Assembly (NCBI GenBank): GCA_963921425.1
Contig: OY992840.1
Span: 1,862,501-1,926,500, forward strand
Direction of reading: 5' to 3'
Source of the DNA: Dryas octopetala
Taxonomy: Eukaryota > Streptophyta > Magnoliopsida > Rosales > Rosaceae
DNA: 64,000 nucleotides
The notes under the pieces are model-generated. The model worked only from the letters and a program-made list of their open reading frames with translations, was not told the origin of the DNA and made no database searches. Within the stretch, counting starts at the first letter, position 1. Each line of letters opens with the position of its first letter. Both the position numbers and the translations under genes were made by a program. Positions 57,904 to 64,000 of the stretch are shown piece after piece.

Positions 57904-58312
57904 CTTGTGGTCACAACCCTGATTGTAAACAAGACTGTTAAAAGAGTCTTTATCGACCCTAGAAGTTCAGCTAATTTTATTTATTGGAAAACCCTGGAAA
58001 AGATGAGGATTCTAATGAAAAGGATGAGACCATCAACAACAACTTTGAGGGGTTTGGTAAAGGATAAAGCCGAATCTTTGGAAACCATTACTCTCCCGAT
58101 GACTTTGGGAGAAGAACCTCAAACTAGCACAGTAAGGGTGGATTTCATGGTAGTAGGCATACCAACGGCGTACAACGTAATATTGGGACGACCAAGCTTG
58201 AATGCATTATGGGCAAGCACCTCGACCTATTGCTTGACTGTAAACTTTCTGACCCCAGCAGGAGTGGGAATGGTTCGAGGGAATCAATTACAGGCTCAGG
58301 AGTGTTATGTAA
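57904..58312 (+). pseudogene. Gypsy protease region
   Basis: Reads VFIDPRSSANFIYWKTLEKM (family has D-P/T-G-S-S-A, so the catalytic triad has Arg in place of Gly), then ESLETITLPMTLGEEP, then AYNVILGRPSLNAL, the retropepsin fold of Tat-like Gypsy elements. It runs to QLQAQECYVM and is cut by the solo LTR at 58313. The sequence resumes at 61651. Confidence 0.85.
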
Positions 58313-61300
58313 TGTGAGACCCCGTATTTTTCAAAAATTTATTTTAAATAGTTTATGAAATTATTTTAAAGATTTTGAGATTTAGTTGGAAAAATAAAAA
58401 GTGTTTTGATTTAAATTTTTAATTTTTGTTTTAAATTGAGCTTGACCCAAAGTTGACTTTTAAAATAAATGGGTTTTTGATTTTGACCTTGGTTCCGTTG
58501 GATAGGTTTCGAGCCCACGATTTCGTAGACACGTAGTACGCGTTAATCTGAGTTACGGTTTGAGAAATATGGGCGTGTAAAGAGAGGGGCATATTTGTAA
58601 TTTTTACATAAATGGTTTTTAAAACCCAAATCACATCTCCATCTCATCTGATTTCTCTCTCCCCGACTACACTATCTCTCTCTCTCTCTCGAAGCTTCTC
58701 CTCGCGCACACACCCTTCTTCCCAGCCATCACCAGCCACCCCCCACCCCGGCGACCTCGACCTTCGGCGACGCCACCCCCTTAGCCTCCTCTTCTCTCTC
58801 TCTCCTCCCTCGATCTCTCTGTCTCTGTTTCTCTCTCATCTCTCTCTCTCCGATCGCTCTCTCTCTCTCTCTCTCTCCTCGATTTCTCGGCCGTCTGACG
58901 ACAGATGGCGGCAAGACCAGTGGCGTTGGCTAGCTTCGTCTCTCTCATCTTCATCCCGGTGGCAGCATCCAGCACAGAAACTCAGCAACGACGGCGTGCG
59001 AACTCGAGCAGACGCAACTGCCACAGGCGACGACTCGACTATTCTGGCGGATTCGGGACCGGCGATCACTTGGGTTTCTTTCCCCAGGCTCCGGCGAGTT
59101 CAGCTGTGCCACCCTTTTGCTTTGGTGACTGCTCACAGCGACGAATCGACGACACAAATGCCGGCGGCTTCCGCCGCCGATTCCGACGTTTTCGGCGAGA
59201 TTTGGCCGTCGGTCCAGTTGTCAAAAATGATCCTCGAGATATAGGTAACCTTTCTCCTAAGGTGGGCATGTTCAATTTTGAGAAATTGGAAATTCGATTT
59301 TAGGGTTTATGCCTATTTCGAATTTCTTGAAATTGGATTCGAATTCGAGTTATTTTTGTGCAATTAAAGGTTCCATTGTGCAATTAAGATTAATTAGAGT
59401 TGATTTTGAGTAATTCCAGGTTCGTGCCGCCGCTGCCACCATCTGGACCACCACGGACCACCGGGGGTCCCGCCGCGTTTGGCCGTGCCGATGACTTGAA
59501 TTGTTGGTTTGGCCTCTGGCCAGCCACCCGAAGCCTGTGGGTGAGTTTCTGTGTGATTTGTATGCTGTCTAAGTCGGGCAGCCGCCGTGTGTGGTGGCGA
59601 CCGCCCGTTTAAGTCGCTTAGCGGCCTTTGTGTTTTCGAATTGTGTTTTAAGTTGGTTGTCTGGTCTTAACAGGTACACGGGCTCGGGAAATCTTATCCC
59701 CAATGTCATTATGCTGCCGGATTTGATATCCAAGCTTTGGCGCCGTAAAAGGGCATTTCAGTCTTCTCACACGGTTAAACTGTGAGTGAAACTTATCGGT
59801 TTTTTTTTTTTATTGTTGAGTACCATAAATGAATTGTCTGTTTTGTGTGTTTGTTGCTTTATGTTAGAGAATGTTAAGTATAGGATTTAGATCATGAGAA
59901 TGAATTGATGAGGATTTGAGGCTAAAAAATTAGTTGGGAATTATGGAGTTGCCCTGGGATTAATTACTGATTTGATGAGAAATGCCTATTTTCAAGGATC
60001 AAGGAATGATGATAATTGCTGAATTAGAGAAGAAATGTTTATTGTCGAGGTATATGAGTGAGGATTAAGCGATTATTATACAGTAGACTGTGAGTAGGAA
60101 TGGCAAACAAGTGAGGGGGCGTGAGTAGAAATTGGTTTCGGAAGTTTCGGAAGGGATTCGGTGTAGCTCGGGGTAGACTGTGAGTGGATCTTTGGTTTTC
60201 GAAATGTTTTGCACATTTTATAATTCAACTCTTTTCTTGATTTCTTTGAGTATGGACAGTTTCTGGAAAAGGTTTTGGTATTATTTTGGGGAAGTTTTAT
60301 CAATGAATTTCTGTCCTTTAGAAAATGATTTTTGATTGAGTAGCTTTCATGATTTGAGAATGGTTTTATTTAAGCGAATTTATTGGAAAAATTAAATTTC
60401 AGTTTTTATCTGAAAGAATATTTTTGAGATGTGGTTGGTTGAGGTATACAGAAGTGGTTTCAAACCGCCATATTAGTACCCCCTTCAGCAGGTATAAAAT
60501 TGCTCTGCACTCGCCTAGAGACGACTCAGCGATGTATGACCAGCACAGGTATATAATTGCTCTGCACTCGCCTAGAAATGACTCGACGGTGTATGACCAG
60601 CACTCGCTCTGCACTTGCCTAGTTGGCGGTGTACGACCAACATTTGCTCTGCACTTGCCTAGTCGGCGGTGTATGACCAGCATCACAGCAGGTATAAATT
60701 TGCTCTGCACTTGCCTAAAGATGACTCGGCAGTGTATGACCAGCAGTTCCCCGGGTACTAGTGTGGCGTGAGTTTTCAGTTGTGGAGTATTTTGAGAAAT
60801 TTTATTACACCAATAAATGTTTTAAATGACAGTTTCAGTAAGGCATTGCGTATTGTTTCAGATATTTTAACGGTTTTACGGCTTGAGAGTATAAATTGTT
60901 TTTTTAGAGTTTGATTTACAGTTTTGAGATGATTTAAAAATGGATTTGAAAGAAGAGATTTTGAAAATAGTTTTAAGGCTGGGGGATTTCAAGGAGCGAT
61001 GTGAGTGAAATTAGTGGGATTTCAAAGAGCGATGTGAGTGAAATTAGGGGGATTTCAAAGAACGACGTGAATGAAATTAGATAGATGATTTTTTTTGCAT
61101 TGTATGCTAGGATTTAGTTAAGTAGGCTTAAATTTTGAGGATGTGAATGGTTGATGTTGAGATTATTAGTTGACGTTTAGGCATTTGAATTGTAGATTGA
61201 TTATTATTATTATTGATGAGATTTTGATTTGGTTACGAGGAATTATGATTTTCTTGATACTTGGAATATTGGTTATTTAATGGTGGATTATTTACTATGG

Positions 61301-61650
61301 AAATTGAGAAAATTATTGAGGTTAGTTAATTTAAGTCGTTTCACTCATACGAGCTCTAGTGAGCTTACCAGGTTGTTTGTTTGAATGACCCGGTGCACCA
61401 TGGATATGGTGCAGTGTGGTTGTTGGTGTTTTGCAGGTTAAGCAGGTTGAGGAGGCAGTGAGGAGAAGTCGAGGCAGTGGGACTCAGCGAGATTTATTTA
61501 ATTGTTTTTACACAATGTTTTTGTTTGAATGTTTTTGGTAAAATTGTTTTTAGTTATATTTATGTGCATGGCTCAAAAAAAAAAAAGAGAAAACAGATTT
61601 AAAAGATTGATGTTTTAGTGTTTCATGGGCCCGAGGTTCGGGGCGTTACA
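58313..61650 (+). mobile_element. 3.3 kb solo LTR (Tekay/Del-like Gypsy)
   Basis: 3338 bp from TGTGAGACCCCGTATTTTTC to TTCGGGGCGTTACA, flanked by a perfect 5 bp duplication TGTAA (58308-58312, 61651-61655). TG...CA ends, 5 bp duplication and no internal domains mean an LTR left after recombination. Length, the CGGGGCGTTACA end and the internal tandem repeats resemble chromovirus (Tekay/Del) LTRs. ORFs inside (58612-59303, 59400-59785) are low-complexity CT/GC-rich leader sequence. Confidence 0.88.
60485..60755. repeat. Degenerate tandem repeats within the solo LTR
   Basis: About five copies of a unit containing GCTCTGCACTYGCCTAG and GTGTATGACCAGCA, 50-65 bp long. The 103- and 115-codon ORFs here are repeat artefacts. 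Confidence 0.85.
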
Positions 61651-61655
61651 TGTAA

Positions 61656-62860
61656 AGTGTTGAGGGTCCAGAAGAAGGGCCGGGGAGAAAGCTCAGGAAC
61701 AAACTATGAAGGTCAAAGAGGAGAAGTTAGGCACATTGTCGGGAGACAAGAGAGTGGGGGCAAAATAATAGATCAAACTTATTCGATAAGTGTCTACCCA
61801 AGTGACCAACACAGACTGTAAAAATCGGAAGAGAAATCCCACTCGAACTACATAAGGAATTATAGGTTTTCCTAAAAGAAAACAAAGATGTGTTCACTTG
61901 GAAACATGATGATATGCCGATCGAAAATCGATCCAAAAGTTATCTAACATCATTTGATGTTGATTTGATCGCAAAGTAGCGATAAAGGAAGAAGTAGAGA
62001 AGTTAAAGAAGGCACGTTTTCTTCGAGAAGAAAAATATCCAAAGTGGATAGCAAATGTGGTAATGGTCAAAAAATCAAATGGAAAATGGAGAATGTGTGT
62101 AGATTTTATAGACCTGAACCAAGCTTGCCCAAATGATAGCTTTCCTTTACCTCGCATTAATCAGTTGGTAGACGCAATTGCGGGGCATGAAGCAATGAGC
62201 TTTATGGATGCTTTCTCAAGATACAATTAGATAAAAATGTACCCACCAGATAAAGAAAAGACAACATTCTTTATTGATGATAGGCTATATTGTTACACAG
62301 CAATGCCCTTTGGCTTATAAAATGCAAGAACAGCATATCAACGACTGGTCAATGAAATTTTAAGGATCAAATTGCGGATACAATGGAAGTTTATGTGGAT
62401 GATATGTTAACCAAGTCGCTTAGAGCTTCGAATTATACAAAGAATTTGTCAAAGACGTTCGAGGTACTGCGGAAATACCAGATGAAGTTGAATCCGGACA
62501 AGTGCACTTTCGAGGTGACTTCTAGAAAGTTTTTGGGGTATATGGTAATGAAGAGATGAATAGAGGCAAACCTGGATAAGACCAAGGCTATCTTAGATCT
62601 TCATTGTTCGAGAGGTGCAAGTTTTGATCGGGAAAGTGGCTACTTTGAATCTTTTTGTTTCGAAGGCAACAAACAAATGTCTCTCATTCTTTAAAGCTAT
62701 CAAAAAATCTATACAATTCAAATGGACTTAAAAGTGCGAGGAAGCCTTTTAGAAGTTGAAGAATTATTTCCATGGCCTACCAATTCTGACGAAACCAAAG
62801 CCACACAAGACCTTATACCTGTACTTCAAGCTCGGCAGTGAGTTCGATGTTTTTTAGGCA
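61656..62860 (+). pseudogene. Gypsy reverse transcriptase region, broken
   Basis: Continues the element cut at 58312. Shows KARFLREEKYPKWIANVV, then RMCVDFIDLNQACPNDSFPL (about 62090-62150), then SFMDAFSRYN, then TAMPFGL followed by a stop, then the catalytic VYVDDML (about 62389) and KLNPDKCTFEV. The frame is interrupted by several stops and shifts. RNase H is partial and integrase is absent; similarity ends near 62860. Confidence 0.87.
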
Positions 62861-62879
62861 AGGTGAGAAGTCCTAACAG

Positions 62880-64000
62880 CCAATATATACACTTTGTCAG
62901 CAGGGCTTTGCAAGGAGCACAACTAAATGATCAACTAAATAAACATCCTCATGATCTTTCTAGGGATGTCAATCTAAATGGGAAATCCTACCGAAAATTT
63001 GACAACACCTCCCCGCTAAATTGAACAATCCCACCCTGTTCAAAAGTCAAATAACACTTTTAATTTTAACAGCCAACCTCAACCGCAATCCAAATAAGGG
63101 CCTTAGACCCACACTAAGTAATATCTAATCTAGTCAAAGCACAACTAAATAAGGTTTACACTCATATCTTATAACAATTATAAGAGAAACCTTGATCCCA
63201 AAATACCAATAAACTGGGGATGAGGAAACTCGAATACCTCGACGTGGTGCAGTCCGACCTCAGCGATCTCTATTATCTGAGTGGAAACGTTAAAACAAAA
63301 ATGTGAGAATAATTTCAGTGAATGAACAAAAATAAACTTTAAAATATTTCCTTTGAAAATCATTTTATAAAAACTGCTCATTCTCTTTGAGCTCGTTCTC
63401 TTTGAAAGCACCCAGTTTTAAAACCATTTCGCAATCCATTTTTGAAAATCATCTCAAATCTGTGAGTCTTCGTAAGATATAATAAATCTCATAAATATAA
63501 AATATGTAGAAGTCTCGAAATGATGCAAGGCATTAGAAATAAATAAATCCCCATATGCATTTTGTAAAAAGCATTCAATTGGAAATCCAAACTCGGAAAG
63601 ATATCATACTCAAACATAAACCAGAAACTGTTAATCATTCTTTAATAAAACAATTAAAATCTGAAACATGAAAATCAATCTCTGAAAATAACAAGGTTCT
63701 CAAGATGGAATCAATATTGTCAACTATATATAAATAATTTAGGCTAAAACTTTCATCTCAAATAAACCTCGATATATTGAAAAAGCAATAAAACTGTTCA
63801 AGCTGAGAAATATCAAATCTGAATTGAAATCATCTTTATAAATTGATATCTTTAAAAACTTATATTGAAAACTCACAACATACTTGTAACCAAGGAACCT
63901 GGCCATACACTTGTGCAGAATCCTACATTGTACAAGCAGGCAAATATCTTGGCCATACACACGTGCAGAGAAATCTTCATACACGTGCGGAGAAATCTTC
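62880..64000 (-). mobile_element. LTR-like sequence running off the window
   Basis: At 63890-64000 there are tandem copies of TGGCCATACACACGTGCAGA-type units, in the style of Tekay/Del LTRs read in reverse. Minus-strand words near 63240-63300 (GAGGTCGGACTGCACCACGT) fit the 3' part of such an LTR. Borders and the second LTR are not in view. No gene seen. Confidence 0.4.

Noticed and set aside
58612..59785. Long ORFs at 58612-59785 as genes
   Set aside because: They lie inside the solo LTR, are low-complexity CT/GC-rich, and are open on both strands.
60399..60771. 103- and 115-residue ORFs on both strands
   Set aside because: Both derive from tandem repeats in the solo LTR.

Overview
This is plant nuclear DNA, from a dicot as judged by its host genes. 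It is AT-rich, gene-poor and packed with transposable elements. The genes are intron-bearing, with eukaryotic splice sites and plant-specific families. I cannot name the species. I found no rRNA, tRNA, CRISPR or prokaryotic gene structure.

Three host genes stand out. (1) A PHT1;8/PHT1;9-type phosphate transporter on the minus strand (8111-11068), with two exons joined exactly and no damage. (2) A NIN-like (NLP4/5-type) RWP-RK/PB1 transcription factor on the minus strand (26446-31263, with a 5'UTR exon near 36.9-37.3 kb). Its first coding exon carries a frame break and its 5'UTR intron holds a young Copia element. (3) An intact intronless gene on the plus strand (55116-56450) of the family annotated as 'probable F-box protein At4g22030'.

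Layout: 1-2.2 kb, 5'-truncated Copia remnant (minus). 2.3-4.1 kb, partial duplicate of the PHT1 upstream region lacking exon 1. 4.57-5.62 kb, Pack-MULE carrying a calmodulin fragment. 5.7-6.5 kb, two MITE-like elements. 8.1-12.6 kb, PHT1 gene and promoter. 12.63-14.2 kb, CACTA-like terminus followed by transcript-like sequence. 14.3-16.4 kb, a tandem array of about 160 bp units split by a LINE 3' end. 17.07-24.19 kb, a 7.1 kb non-autonomous CACTA element holding fragments of cytokinin dehydrogenase, a DnaJ protein and at least one unrecognised gene, plus a SINE. 24.3-26.2 kb, abutting Gypsy and Copia LTR remnants. 26.4-37.4 kb, NLP gene with a hAT-type MITE in an intron and the Copia in the 5'UTR intron. 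38.3-40.8 kb, one MULE nested in another. 41.6-44.4 kb, palindrome array, Tourist-like MITE and exon-like fragments. 44.5-49.6 kb, decayed Copia (plus). 49.6-52.5 kb, decayed hAT transposase gene (minus). 52.5-62.9 kb, a Gypsy element cut twice: by a 3.49 kb segment holding the At4g22030-like gene, and by a 3.3 kb solo LTR. 62.9-64 kb, further LTR-like sequence.

Two of the host genes act in nutrient responses. The PHT1 promoter carries a P1BS motif (GNATATNC), the binding site of PHR-type phosphate-starvation regulators. NLPs are nitrate-responsive regulators. Their proximity is noted but no functional link is shown. Most of the rest is a layered record of transposition and gene capture, datable in part by nesting, target-site duplications and LTR identity.
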